Positions 1 to 10,173 of a DNA stretch of 27,379 bases are shown here, in pieces. The stretch lies in the NCBI GenBank assembly GCA_025201805.1, contig MU619246.1, forward strand, positions 22,078 to 49,456. Reading direction: 5' to 3'. The notes under the pieces were generated by a model. That model was not told where the DNA came from. It made no database searches and worked only from the letters and a program-made list of their open reading frames with translations. The position numbers and the translations under genes were made by a program. Position 1 is the stretch's first letter. Every line of letters begins with the position of its first letter. The DNA comes from Parasitella parasitica. Taxonomy: Eukaryota > Mucoromycota > Mucoromycetes > Mucorales > Mucoraceae.

Positions 1-1116
1 CCTTCCAGTCCTCCTTTTAGTCCTACATTGGCTTCACCTCCAACACACGCTACTTTTGTCTTGCCTCACCATCAGCAGCATTTCCCACCCTTGCATATTA
101 GTTCGCCACTATTAAATGCTTCGTCCTCTCCTTCACAACATCAATTTATTCAACCATTGACTTTTGATTTGAAGAAGAGACAGGAACAATTGGAGCAAGA
201 ATACCATTTAACTCAGTTTCATCCTCAAAATATTTATGTTCGTGGCCTTTCCGCAACAGAAACGGATGAATCATTTTTGGAATTATGCAAAGTGTGAGTT
301 GATTATCTTGTTAATCGCGTCATTTTCTAACTTTATATCTAGATATGGTCCTATTAGCTCTTCAAAAGCAATCATTGATCAAAAATCAGGTGAATGTAAA
401 GGTTATGGATTCGCCATGTTTGAAGATCAAGACCATTGCCAATCAGCAATTCAAGGATTGAATGCGGCTGGTTATCAGGCATCATTAGCCAGAGTTGGTC
501 AAGAATCATTTAGTTCAAGATTGAGAAGTCTTCAAGACGAAAATTCTACCAATATTTACATTTCAAATTTGCCTGTTAGCATGGATGAAGAAGGGTTAGA
601 AGACTTGTTTAAGCCTTACCAAACAATATCGAATCGTATATTACGTGATCCACAATCGGGTATCAGTAGAGGCGTCGGATTTGCCAGGTAAGAAAATACA
701 GTATATGTCAGTACAAACACTTACCAGGTAACAGACTTGGCGATCGTCAATCAGCAAGCGCCATTATCGAAAAATATAATGGCCATTCCATCTCGGGATC
801 ATCCGCCCCCCTGCAGGTTCGTTTTGCGGATTCACCAGCTCAGAAAAAGCTTAAAAGCCAAACATCTTCCACGAAGAAGGTCAAGAATCAGCGTGGAGAT
901 AATGCTATCTTTCCATTTCCTATTAGACCCATGATGCCTATTACACCAGAAACAATGCTGGGTATTGCACCTTCTTCATCAAACAGTTACTCCCGCTCCA
1001 TTGTAACAACTGAACCTATACAGGATTTGTCTGACATAGATTCACTTTCTACTGCTGTCAATCATTTGGATTTGAAAGAAAAAAATAACACAAGTAGTGG
1101 TCTGGTGAGACAATAA
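1..1116 (+). CDS. RNA-binding protein with two RRM domains (RBMS/MSSP-like), 5' end missing
   Basis: The reading frame is open from base 1, so the start lies upstream. Three exons are visible (1-293, 343-687, 735-1116) giving 339 residues; introns 294-342 and 688-734 have GT-AG ends and restore the frame through both RRMs. RRM1 begins near visible residue 77 with RNP2 NIYVRGLS and has RNP1 KGYGFAMF; RRM2 begins near residue 168 with RNP2 NIYISNLP and RNP1 RGVGFAR, followed by a Q/S-rich tail. The N-terminal part is rich in Pro, Ser, His and Gln. The layout YGPISSSKAI...KGYGF...NIYISNLPVSMDEEGLE...ILRD..SGISRGVGF is that of the RBMS/MSSP single-strand nucleic-acid-binding family, so binding of A/U-rich RNA is likely (inference). 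The final codons CAA TAA A contain an AATAAA signal overlapping the stop, and the neighbouring gene on the other strand ends 15 bp away. Family is clear; the precise orthologue is not. Confidence 0.9.
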
Positions 1117-1131
1117 ATAAACAGTGGTATA

Positions 1132-2559
1132 TTAAAATGAAGCTGGTATAATGACAGGATCTTCTATAAACGATTCTGATGCCCATGGCGGTAATTTACT
1201 AGTATAACACCATCCGTTTCCTGAATATTTAAATGCATGAAGCCATAATGCCAACTGTGCAGGTTTAGGATCGACATCTGTGAGTGGGACATTACATTGC
1301 ACGCATCGAGGCAATGTTGTGTTGCTAGGATCATCATCCATGTAATCATAAGGAGCAGTTTCGGTCATAATATTTAAAACACTTGAAAGGTCCAGAGGAT
1401 TTTCAAATGCTGCAATGGATGGTAGTAATCTATCTGACCATGCAGTCGAGTAACCATAAATCGGATCGTTTGCGATTGGGTAACCAAGGTAACGCAAATG
1501 CACTCGAATTTGATGTGTTCTTCCACTCAATGGCTTACACAAAACCAGGCTAGTGCGACCGTTGTAACTAATGCGCTCAAATAGCGTTGTGCAGAGTTTG
1601 CCTTGTGGATGAACATAGTTGAATGACACTGTATGACTGAGGGTTTTAATAGGCTCTTGGGATATGACATGTCCTCTGTATATATCACGTTAAGTTCGAC
1701 GTCGTTTAAGCATATAAGATGGTTATTGTAGGTACCTCGGAAATTCCCCTGACACTCTGCAAATGTATTCCTTTTCTACATCTCGGGATCTCATTTGCAG
1801 CCCTAATGTATCTGCATATTTCGACGTTTTACAAATCAACATTATCCCTGATGTGATTCTGTCCAACCTATTTGAAGCTTTGTCAAGTGTTAGTATGAGT
1901 GGAATGTCGGCTTTCCATCCTTCTTACGGAATAATCTGTCGTAATTCAACTCTTTGCGCATGATATGAAGAGCTGTATTATGTCTATATCGTCCGCTAGG
2001 GTGGACCTGAATACTTCCTGGCTTATTTATTACAAACAATCTGTCGTCTTCATGGATAATCTCAATCGGTTGATCTGTTACAGGTGGTTCATGTCGGTGA
2101 ACTAGATGACTGATTAAATCTTGCTGTTTAATAATTGTATCAGGCGTCGTTTTTTGCTGATTTACTGTAATCAACCCCTTTTCGATGGCGTATCGCTACA
2201 TGATGTTAAATTAAGAGTATTTGGTTCATTCCCTGAGTATGCTGCTTACGTAGTATCTTTCTGATCGACCTCGATATTCCTTTAAAAATATCTGTAAAAC
2301 AGTGGAACCTAACATCCTTTCTTTGGCGTATGCTCGAAAGTGAAAATCATATGGTTTTACTTTTCGCAAACCTGACATGTACGATTAAGTGAGTGTTATA
2401 GAAAAGAGATTGCCAATTACCATTTTCAAAATAATATTCAGCTGCATGGATGTCATCCTCTTTGCGAATACATTTTGTTCTGTTACTGGCTGCTGTTTTG
2501 GAATGTAACCATTGTTTTCGTAGACACAAACAAACGTTGTGAAGTCGCATATCGATCAA
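1132..2559 (-). CDS. PUS9: tRNA pseudouridine synthase, RluA family (PUS9-like)
   Basis: Five exons on the minus strand (2559-2421, 2371-2250, 2195-1928, 1877-1736, 1675-1132) sum to 405 codons with no frame conflict. Intron 1878-1927 has GTAAGA, a TACTAAC branch point and AAG end; the others are 49-60 nt. The spliced protein reads [18 protein letters not shown] near the N-terminus, a hallmark of PUS9/RIB2 proteins, then an S4-like segment, [21 protein letters not shown], the catalytic motif NRLDRITSG with Asp182, and [23 protein letters not shown] cysteine pair (RCVQC) and a conserved LWLHA stretch finish the protein. Yeast Pus9 makes pseudouridine 32 in mitochondrial tRNA and Pus8/Rib2 in cytosolic tRNA; there is no deaminase domain as in yeast Rib2, so the PUS9 role is favoured but the compartment is unknown. 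The start at 2559 (MIDMRLH) is the least certain point; a short extra 5' exon is possible. Confidence 0.9.
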
Positions 2560-3069
2560 TAATGTGCAAACGGTGGCTAAAAATCTGCATCAAGCAGGGT
2601 AGCTTCTCTTCTTTGCCAGTGACCGCTTTCAACGCTTTACAGAGCAAATCGAGATCCTTTCTGGCCTTGTAAATAAATTCATGCAATCCAAAGTGAAACT
2701 TGATCCATGGACAAAGTAACAAACAAATCCATGATTTAAAGAAAGAGGTTTTACACAAAATACAAAATAGTACTGATTCTGCTACTTGATTTGCTACGCT
2801 AATGGGGAAAAAGCACCAGTTTTGATGAGCGGCAGAGTTGGGTATACCCGAGGATAATTTTGTATCTGAAAGACGTAGATCCATGGCTACTTGTTTGCCC
2901 GAATAAGAAAAAGCAAATCTGAACCAACAAACACGTTGATATAAGCGAGTGAAATATATTCATTGAACTTGTTTAACAAGGGGTTTACAAACAGAAACCG
3001 TGGTATAAAAGAGCATTTCAAACCTTGATTGAATACAAACTTCTTTCTTCCTAAAAATAAAGTCAAAAA
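2560..3069. promoter_or_regulatory. Divergent promoter region between the PUS9-like gene and pyruvate decarboxylase
   Basis: This 510-bp space separates two divergently transcribed genes. On the plus side a TATAAAAG box sits at 3004-3011, 59 bp before the pyruvate decarboxylase ATG, followed by a pyrimidine-rich stretch (TTCTTTCTTCC) as in strongly expressed fungal genes. A minus-strand frame stays open from 2884 to 2483 (133 codons) and ends inside the PUS9-like first exon; I do not recognise the product and consider it probably fortuitous. Confidence 0.6.
3004..3011 (+). promoter_or_regulatory. TATA box of pyruvate decarboxylase
   Basis: TATAAAAG, beginning 66 bp before the ATG at 3070. 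The same octamer at the same distance precedes the small finger-protein gene (11578-11585, ATG 11644), which supports a real core promoter element. Confidence 0.65.
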
Positions 3070-4805
3070 ATGGTTGCAATCAAAGTCGGTGAATATCTCA
3101 TTAAACGTCTCAAAGAAGTAGGTATCGATACCGTCTTCGGTGTACCAGGCGATTATAATATGGTAAGTTTGCACATCAATTATGCTGAGCATTTGAGATA
3201 ACACATTCGGTTCAGCCTTTCTTGGACATGATAGAAGATGACAAAGAACTTCTTTGGGGAAACAATGCCAACGAACTAAACGCATCCTACGCTGCTGATG
3301 GCTACGCTCGTATTAGAGGCACCGGTGCTCTCGTCACTACTTTTGGTGTCGGTGAACTTTCTGCTGCTGCAGGCGTTGCAGGCTCTTATTCTGAAATGCT
3401 TCCTGTCATTCACATTGTCGGTACTCCCAACTCTAAATCTCAAGCTGAAGGTGCTATTCTTCACCACTCTCTGGGCAATGGTAATTTCCAGGTCTTTGTC
3501 GACATGTTTGCCAAGATCAGTGGCGCTTCTACCCACTTGACTCGCGATACCGCCATCAAAGAGATTGATCGTGTTTTCCAAGAGGCACTCATAAAGAAGC
3601 GACCCGGCTACATTGGTATCCCTATTGATTTAATCAATTATGAAGTCAACATCCCCGAGATTAGACCTCTTGATTTAAGCATCGCCAAAAATCCTGCCAA
3701 AACGCAAGAAGTTGCTCTCAAGGTCGTTTTGGAGGCTATCAACAAGGCCCAGCATCCTATTGTCATTGTCGATGCTTGTATCCAACGTCATAACCTCCAG
3801 AAAGAAGCTGCCGCTTTCATCAAGCGCTCTGGTTTCCCAACCTACGTTGCTCCCATGGGCAAGGGCATTGTCCCCGAAGAGTATGAAAACTATCGTGGCT
3901 GTTACGCTGGTAGCATCACCATAGAAGGCATTGCAAGAGAGGTTGAGAAGGCTGATTTGATCATTGAACTTGGTTCCATCAAGTCTGATTTCAATACTGG
4001 TGGCTTCACGTATGGTTTGGACCGTGGAAAGACCATTTCTCTCCATTCATTTGCTACAAATGTCTTTTATGCTGATTATGACAAGGTCAGTATGGTCGAG
4101 TTCCTTCCTCTCTTGACTGCATCTCTTCCATCAGCTTCTCGCCACTTTGATCTCGGACCCCGTTTTCATCCTGCTCCAATTGAGCAAGGCACTGAAATCA
4201 CCCACAATTACCTTTGGAATAAGGTCCCCGAGTACATGGTAGATAACGCTATCATTGTTGCTGAAACTGGTACTTCGGAGTTTGCCTCTTTCAATTTGAA
4301 AGCTCCCAAGAATGCATTTTTCATTGCCCAAGTTCTCTGGGGTTCCATTGGTTTCTCGGTTGGTGCTGCTGTAGGCGCTGCTATTGCGGACAGATCAAGA
4401 CAAGTCTACCTCTTCTGTGGTGATGGTTCATTCCAGTTGACCGCTCAAGAAATCTCAGTCTTTCTTCACCAAGGCCTTACTCCCATCATCTTTATTTTGA
4501 ACAACGATGGTTATCTCATTGAGAAACTTATTCATGGTCCTCATCGTGCTTACAATAATTTCCAAATGTGGCAGTATGCAAAGACGCTCGACTACTTTGG
4601 TGCTCATCTTCAACGTAATTTGGATGATGTCTCTCCTGCTCCAGTCGGTGTTGAGGCCAAGGTTACTACTCGTTCTGAATTTGAAGCCGCCATGAAGCTT
4701 GTCACTGAGCAGCCCAAGAAGATCCATTTCCTCGAAGTTGTCATGCCTCGTTTTGATGCTCCTCGTGAGCTGATCCTCCAAGTAGAGACTTCTGAAAACC
4801 GTTAA
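3070..4805 (+). CDS. PDC1: Pyruvate decarboxylase
   Basis: Thiamine-diphosphate enzyme converting pyruvate to acetaldehyde and CO2 in the cytosol, the first step of ethanol fermentation. Exon 1 is 3070-3162 (31 codons, [20 protein letters not shown]), intron 3163-3215 is GTAAGT...TTCAG, exon 2 is 3216-4805; total 560 residues against 563 in yeast Pdc1. Key residues fall at yeast-like positions: the ThDP-activating Glu51 in [14 protein letters not shown], His114-His115 in [10 protein letters not shown], and the ThDP/Mg motif beginning [11 protein letters not shown] (Asp434) and ending in [13 protein letters not shown]. Cys219 in VDACIQRH corresponds to the substrate-activation Cys221 of yeast; the second cysteine of the yeast pair is Ile here. 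A TATA box lies 59 bp upstream and an AATAAA at 4873-4878. Codon use is biased toward C- and T-ending codons, in line with strong expression. The identification is secure; the paralogue number in the symbol is arbitrary. Confidence 0.98.
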
Positions 4806-5046
4806 ACTCTTGTTGTAATTGATTTATTTATTCTTGCTTTTTTATATTATCATCCCATCTGCATATGTAATCAATAAAACAACATGCGAAATACAAAAAC
4901 GGCTCAAATTTCATTGGATATCCACCACAGCAGTTTGCTATAGATTTTAATGATTCTACTGGATGTCATTCACATGTTATGCTTCTCTTGGTTCTTGTCA
5001 CCTTGACAACCATCCATTGTTGCTAGTGAGGCCGTCCAACTAGTCA

Positions 5047-5079
<33 letters not shown>

Positions 5080-5128
5080 GGATACGAAACAAAGTTTCTC
5101 TGTCTGCCTGTACCTCTTCATACATAGC
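4806..5128. other. Intergenic: PDC 3' UTR and GCD7 promoter, with an A30 homopolymer
   Basis: AATAAA at 4873-4878 is the likely PDC polyadenylation signal. An uninterrupted run of 30 A lies at 5048-5077, about 51 bp before the GCD7 start codon; long poly(dA:dT) tracts exclude nucleosomes and often mark fungal promoters. No other gene is visible here. Confidence 0.7.
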
Positions 5129-6719
5129 ATGAGTCTTCCTAGAGTGCTCGAGGCACAAATTGATGAATTTGTTCATAAATTAAAAAGACGGTAAGGCTGA
5201 ACATAAGATCCAACTTCTGAAATGATAGCTGATTAGATTTTACAGTCAAATAGTTGGCTCGTTCTTTGTTGCAAAGGAAACAGCCATTATTCTTCGTCAA
5301 GTAGTCTCTATTTCACGTTGGCGTGATGCACATGTGCTTATTGATATTGTCACTCAAGTTGGAATCCGTTTAGCATCTGCTCAACCTAATGGTAAAAGAA
5401 AAAAAAAAAGTGCGCCATGAATCCAATCGCAAATTGACTTGCACAATCATATAGAGCTGGCTATTGGCAATATTGTAAAGCGTGTGCTGAAAGTTATCCG
5501 AGAAGTATCCAGAGGCGAGTTGGAAACTAATGATGACAGACCTTCAGTAACTCCCGATTATTCGAGTTTTGGCGAGGAAGATGAACGAGATAATTTTGAT
5601 GATCGAACTGATGATGATTTGGATACATCAGATAATGAGCAGCCCTTCAAATCGTCTGCAAACAGCAGTTTAGCTGGATCCACTTCAGGAGGACGCCCTG
5701 AATTGTCTACGCAAACATCCATGTTTAGATTATTGGCTGATATGTCTACCTTGACAGTTAGAGAACAAAAGCGAGAAGACAATGAAAAGAGAATTAGAGA
5801 CACATATCATTTGAAGCCACTGATTATTCAGGAGATTACTGAGGAAATTATCGCTGATCTAGATACAAAGGATACAGCTGCAATTTATAAGGGCATTGCT
5901 GATCAGGCATTAGATTTTATTCATGCAAAGTAAGTAGCATGTTGCTAACATCATGCTTTGAATCACTAATTCGTGGCATAGCGAGGTAATCATGACTATT
6001 GGTATCTCGAGAACTGTTCAGGAATTCTTGATGAGAGCTGCTCAAAAGCGTAAATTTCAAGTTATCGTTGCAGAAACAGCACCTACGTAAGTCTATATAA
6101 TTCATCGATCCCGGGGAACTATCAACTTAATCCAGAGCAGATACCAAGGGCATAAAATGGCGCTCTCTTTATCAAAAGCTGGCATTGATACTACTGTCAT
6201 TGCCGACTCTGCTATTTTTGCAGCTATGCCTCGTGTGAACAAGGTTGTAATCGGTGCTCATGCAGGTAACGTCACTGTCTGACGGAAATACAAGCCAGCA
6301 ATGTTTATAATTGTGCTTTATAGTCCTTGCAAATGGTGCACTTGTATCTGTTTCTGGCTCACATTTATTAGCAGCAGCAGCAAAGCATCATTCTACACCA
6401 GTTTTGGTTTGTACCGCATTATACAAATTATCCCCTTTATTTGCTTATGTTGCAGATGCTTTCAATGTCACCGTTTCCCCACAAAATGTATTAAACTTTC
6501 AAGAAGGGCCTATTATAGACGATGTTACAACTACAAATCCCTATTATGATTATGTTGGTCCTGACTATGTTAGTTTGTTCATTCACAATCTGTATGTTTT
6601 ATGTTTAATATTATCGACAAAAATACTGACTTGTTATTATTAGTGGATCTGCTCCTCCTACCTATATATACAGACTCATTAATGATAACTATGATGCTGA
6701 AGATTCCACTCTTTTGTGA
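5129..6719 (+). CDS. GCD7: Translation initiation factor eIF2B, beta subunit
   Basis: Regulatory subunit of eIF2B, the cytosolic guanine-nucleotide exchange factor for eIF2. Seven exons (5129-5190, 5246-5391, 5455-5929, 5982-6086, 6141-6265, 6324-6591, 6644-6719) give 418 residues; the six introns are 52-63 nt with GT-AG ends. The order is N-terminal helical domain ([39 protein letters not shown]), the family motif [18 protein letters not shown], an acidic Ser-rich insertion ([20 protein letters not shown]), then the Rossmann-like core: [68 protein letters not shown] and the C-terminal signature [24 protein letters not shown]. For the fourth intron the acceptor at 6140 rather than 6134 keeps [14 protein letters not shown] in frame. 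The stop codon TGA overlaps AATAAA (6719-6724), so the 3' UTR must be very short. Yeast Gcd7 is 381 residues; the extra length is mostly the acidic insertion. Confidence 0.97.
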
Positions 6720-6724
6720 ATAAA
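6719..6724 (+). terminator. Polyadenylation signal overlapping the GCD7 stop codon
   Basis: AATAAA whose first A is the last base of the TGA stop. It is the only good signal before the convergent gene ending at 7005. Confidence 0.6.
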
Positions 6725-7004
6725 GCGTTGCGATAAACAAATCAGAGTATAAGCAATAATCTCGTACAACCCTAGTTTTTGTAAACCAAATAATTTCTCG
6801 ATCGCTCATGGGTATAATTCACTTTTTATATCATGTCAACCAGAAAGTTGGAATTGTGCAATCGCCTAAAAAGCCTAACCATGTCAAACAACAGCCGTTT
6901 AATTAAAAAAAATTGATCAATTCAGTAATCGCACGATAGAGTGATAGAGTATACATAATGAGTTCAGCCTATAATTAAAATCATACTGGGACTGTACTGT
7001 CAGT

Positions 7005-8072
7005 TTAATGTGCTAGCTCATCCATCAATTTGTTTGTTTGATACAGTTTAATATAGACTTGCCGTAAATCTTTCAATGCAGCACGTTGAGCCGATTGGAT
7101 GTCTTCTCTCATGTGGTTCTTAATGCTTGGAATTGCATGAATGCTTTCAACAATTTGCAAACTCGATTTCGTTTTTTTACGGACATTTTGTTCTGCAGTG
7201 GCTCTTAGTTGATCAACTTCTGCTTTCAGTGCGATTATGAGTAAATGAGAGTCTTGTTCTTCATTATCCGTCGGTAGTGTTAATAATTTGGATTGAATCA
7301 AGTCCAATTTTTCGTCTAATTGCTTCTTTTCCAGTGATGCTAATTCCATAATTTTATGAATCTCAACTGCAATTTTATCAACATCTGTGCTGTCTTGGTT
7401 GATACTAATCGTCTGTGGCATCTGGACATGATCGACTGTAATTGCATCAGCGATACCTTTGATAATCTCCTGTGCTTTTAGCCGAGCTTCATTTTGCTTC
7501 ATTCCAGTATTGGCTGACTCTTCGTTGATTTGATCAATGTAGTCTAGGATTCTTTTAGCCGTTTTTTTGAGCTTGTCTTCCACAACGTAGCTATTCTCAG
7601 AATCCTTTTTATTTGAATGAAGCGACGCGATAGAACCGCTGTCAATGTACTCTTCCATTTGAAGTCGAAGTTTAACCCATAATTTGTCGACAATATCTCT
7701 TATGTGCTTGGTAATATACTTTACTGAACGAAGCTCATTTTGCGGTGTATATATCTTGGATCTTGCAAAAGAATGTGTTTCCTTATACGCCGTTTTGATA
7801 CTGGTAGTTGCAAACCAGCGATAAGCCTGTCGAATTTTAGAGACGTAAGGCTCGCAGCTCTCCACTGTTAGAACCAACCATTCCTTTGTTTTTTGCTGGT
7901 TGTCGTGGAACCAACTATTGTCGACATTATAAGGGATATGGAGTGATGGCAGTTGATTGACGCTTTTACAAACGGGGTGGTTTGAGGTGTATTTGCTACT
8001 GCTACATCCCAACGACACTATCATATATATCAGCGACAAAAGCATCAGCAGCGGTATAATGATAATTCTCAT
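7005..8072 (-). CDS. Secreted or membrane-anchored coiled-coil protein of unknown function
   Basis: A single coding exon of 355 residues. Residues 3-22 are strongly hydrophobic (IIIIPLLMLLSLIYMIVSLG) and are followed by CSSSK, so the protein is either secreted or held by a signal anchor. Cysteines after the leader occur near residues 35 and 73. The rest is polar, Lys/Glu-rich and helical, with heptad-like stretches at roughly 120-215 and 235-345 (for example EKKQLDEKLDLIQSKLLTL), suggesting coiled coils. I do not recognise the family. Upstream on the same strand there is a TATAAAA at 8168-8174 and a well-formed 50-nt intron in the 5' UTR (8082-8131: GTAAGT donor, TACTAAT branch, TTGTAG acceptor), which strongly supports a real transcript. 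It is convergent with GCD7, stop codons 285 bp apart. It could be an endomembrane lumen or cell-surface factor; nothing in the sequence gives an enzymatic role. Confidence 0.78.
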   Translation of the reverse strand: MRIIIIPLLMLLSLIYMIVSLGCSSSKYTSNHPVCKSVNQLPSLHIPYNVDNSWFHDNQQKTKEWLVLTVESCEPYVSKIRQAYRWFATTSIKTAYKETHSFARSKIYTPQNELRSVKYITKHIRDIVDKLWVKLRLQMEEYIDSGSIASLHSNKKDSENSYVVEDKLKKTAKRILDYIDQINEESANTGMKQNEARLKAQEIIKGIADAITVDHVQMPQTISINQDSTDVDKIAVEIHKIMELASLEKKQLDEKLDLIQSKLLTLPTDNEEQDSHLLIIALKAEVDQLRATAEQNVRKKTKSSLQIVESIHAIPSIKNHMREDIQSAQRAALKDLRQVYIKLYQTNKLMDELAH

Positions 8073-8081
8073 AGATAATCT

Positions 8082-8131
8082 CTACAACATAATTAGTAAA
8101 AAAGCTTTCACAATGACATGCTGGAACTTAC
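8082..8131 (-). other. Predicted 5' UTR intron of the coiled-coil protein gene
   Basis: On the minus strand: GTAAGTTCC donor, TTTACTAATTATG branch region and TTGTAG acceptor, ending 9 nt before the ATG at 8072. No in-frame ATG occurs upstream before the TATA box, so it would be non-coding. Confidence 0.6.
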
Positions 8132-8167
8132 TTTGGAAAGTGTCGTAGACTTGTTTTTTTTTGCTGA

Positions 8168-8174
8168 TTTTATA
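8168..8174 (-). promoter_or_regulatory. TATA box of the coiled-coil protein gene
   Basis: TATAAAA on the minus strand, about 37 bp upstream of the 5' UTR intron donor. Confidence 0.5.
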
Positions 8175-8192
8175 CAAGTTTTTGCTGTACCG

Positions 8193-8434
8193 TTATCTGT
8201 AGCCGAGAAATAAAATGAGTGTTGTGGAAAAAGCAACTTTAGATGAAGATGATTTACTTTTAATCAAGATCTCGAGGCGTTCAGTTGAGTGATTTTTGGG
8301 CGGATTAATTTTGACAGGTGATATATGAGAAGATTCGTCTAGAATAGTTTCCCATTGAGGCATGATTTTAATTGTATACAATGGAGAAAGGGTGAAACGC
8401 CAATCTCCATCGTGTAGTGCAAAAAGAACACCAT
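8193..8434 (-). pseudogene. Possible 3' exon or coding remnant of an unrecognised gene
   Basis: A minus-strand frame open from about 8434 to a TAA at 8193 reads, near its start, GVLFALHDGDWRFTLSPLYT, and then IKIMPQWETILDES, followed by a Ser/Lys-rich tail. The first part looks protein-like, but just upstream the frame meets a stop (TAA at about 8443) and I could not find an exon to join, although TTTTAAAG and CCAG could serve as acceptors. It may be the last exon of a decayed gene. I do not recognise it. Confidence 0.25.
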
Positions 8435-8999
8435 TAGGCTGGCTTTAAAATAGTGTCAAATAGTTCGTGTCGCTATTGTTATGAATGAGCAAGATTGTGA
8501 GTTAAAGTTGGCATTCGATAGACTATAGATGCCTACTACAACAATGCCGGTAAAAAATCAATGAAAAAATAAGAAGTTAATTATACTTCAACTCATAAAT
8601 CTTAAGTCTCAACCGATGAACTCTTACTGATGAAAGGTTTTTATGTAATTACTGACCAAGCGACAGGCAATGCCCTCAATAAACAGGAATGAAGATATTT
8701 CTTTTTTCTTACAATTCGTCCAAAATTCGCTTTTGCAATAGTTCAATTTGCTTTTAAATTACCCAAAATTCCCTTTTGTTTTCATTATGGTTCGCTTTAT
8801 ATATGTATGCATATTTTTTTCCAAGATGAGCAATAGATTTTGAGAGTAAGTCTTACAATATTAGTACTCTGTCGACTCTATCCCAATACCACACATTTTA
8901 AATCGCTTTCCTGTCGTGAAAAAGATAATGTAGCTACAGAGTATTGACTAGTAAAAGGTATAATGTTTACTTTGACAAAAAAAAGCAGCTTTTTCTTAC

Positions 9000-9014
9000 T
9001 TTGACAGAGTCAAA
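9000..9014. repeat. Perfect hairpin TTTGAC-AGA-GTCAAA
   Basis: Six-base arms with a three-base loop. A related palindrome containing TTTGACA recurs at 9684-9705. Confidence 0.5.
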
Positions 9015-9051
9015 CTTTGGAAGGCTACTCCTTTTGGCCGCAGAGCTCAGG

Positions 9052-9071
9052 TTGGGCCACATACGGCCCAA
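9052..9071. repeat. Perfect GC-rich hairpin TTGGGCC-(6)-GGCCCAA
   Basis: Seven-base arms at 9052-9058 and 9065-9071 in an otherwise AT-rich region; flanking TTTTGGCC (9032-9039) and GTGGGCC (9074-9080) offer alternative pairing. Confidence 0.5.
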
Positions 9072-9683
9072 AAGTGGGCCTAACGACTCAAGAAAAGCAA
9101 ACAAATCAATTGAATAGGAAGCTTTGCAAAGTTCAAAGTAGCATAACCATCACCTCGTAAATTTTTTTCGATTCAAGTATCCCCAAGCAACAAGATTTCA
9201 TGCAGTAGATAACTTGACAGAAGCATTCCAAGAAATAACGGCAAGAATTTCTAAAACCGTTAATAGGTTAAAAAAATGAGTGGAGAGTACTGATATGAAC
9301 TATCTAACCAACTGATTTCAATATCAACATGAGAAGCCCTAGTGTGACCCAATTAAAGGTACACAGCAGTTGTTTAAATGCCCATTACTCATAGCACCTC
9401 ATGCATCATATCATATTGGGAGCTACAATAGCTCAGGATGTTATTTCGGTTGAGATTAGAGAACTTTGAAACCCCAAGAAAGTAAAGGTTGATGAAAGAG
9501 GCTTATTTCGAAACGTCAGATGAAATGACAAGTCCTGGCCTGAACTGAGAAGCTTCCATGTAAGTATGGACAATGTACCCATCCATACCTCAGAGAACAT
9601 TACGAAACTGGTTGAGATTAGAGGCTATAGAGCTATGAATTTGCCTCTATATTTCCCCGGATGAGCTTCTGTGTTAGAATCTT

Positions 9684-9705
9684 GTTTGACAATTAAATGT
9701 CAAAC
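9684..9705. repeat. Perfect hairpin GTTTGACA-ATTAAA-TGTCAAAC
   Basis: Eight-base arms and a six-base loop in non-coding DNA. Confidence 0.5.
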
Positions 9706-10150
9706 ATCATTTTAATTAGTATCTATAGATCAATTCATGTAGATATATTCTAATATAATAAATAGACAGCTTCTTATCAATCAATACTACCACCAACAGT
9801 TTTTTATGTAGTTTATTAAGTTTTCTGATCTGCCATAATGTAGGATAGGAGATCATGATAGTGTACTTCAATTAAAGATTGGAGATTGTCCAATGATGTG
9901 TTGTTATACTTGTCGAAACAGGAGAATAAAGTCTTTGTTTCAAATCAGGAAGGTTATCTGTAACAGAGATCTGTATGACTGACATGTTATGCGCAGAGGA
10001 TAATAAATATGATCTGCTCAAAAAATGTATAACTTTATAAGAATAAAATCAGACACAAAAAAACTAATGACTTTATTGATAAGAAAGTGCCATCTTTTTA
10101 TACTAGATTATATCTATTGTAACACTATTTGTCATTATGGTTAAACATTG

Positions 10151-10173
10151 AACTTGGTATGTAATACCAAGTT
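10151..10173. repeat. Perfect hairpin AACTTGGTAT-GTA-ATACCAAGTT
   Basis: Ten-base arms with a three-base loop, no mismatches, in the gene-poor stretch. It is either a palindromic protein-binding site or a remnant of a foldback element. Confidence 0.5.

Larger units (their letters stand above)
8957..9148. repeat. Candidate MITE-like segment with imperfect terminal inverted arms
   Basis: Arms GGTATAATGTTTACTTTGAC (8957-8976) and, as reverse complement of 9131-9148, GGTTATGCTACTTTGAAC share GGT..TA.TG...TACTTTGA. Two perfect internal hairpins are nested inside (9000-9014 and 9052-9071). I found no target-site duplication, so the mobile-element reading is weak. Confidence 0.25.

Noticed and set aside
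2483-2884. 133-codon minus-strand frame upstream of the PUS9-like gene
   Set aside because: No recognisable domain, it overlaps the PUS9-like first exon in another frame, and it lies in a divergent promoter region.
5079-5176. Minus-strand frame containing a long Phe run near the GCD7 start
   Set aside because: It is only the translation of the A30 homopolymer on the opposite strand.
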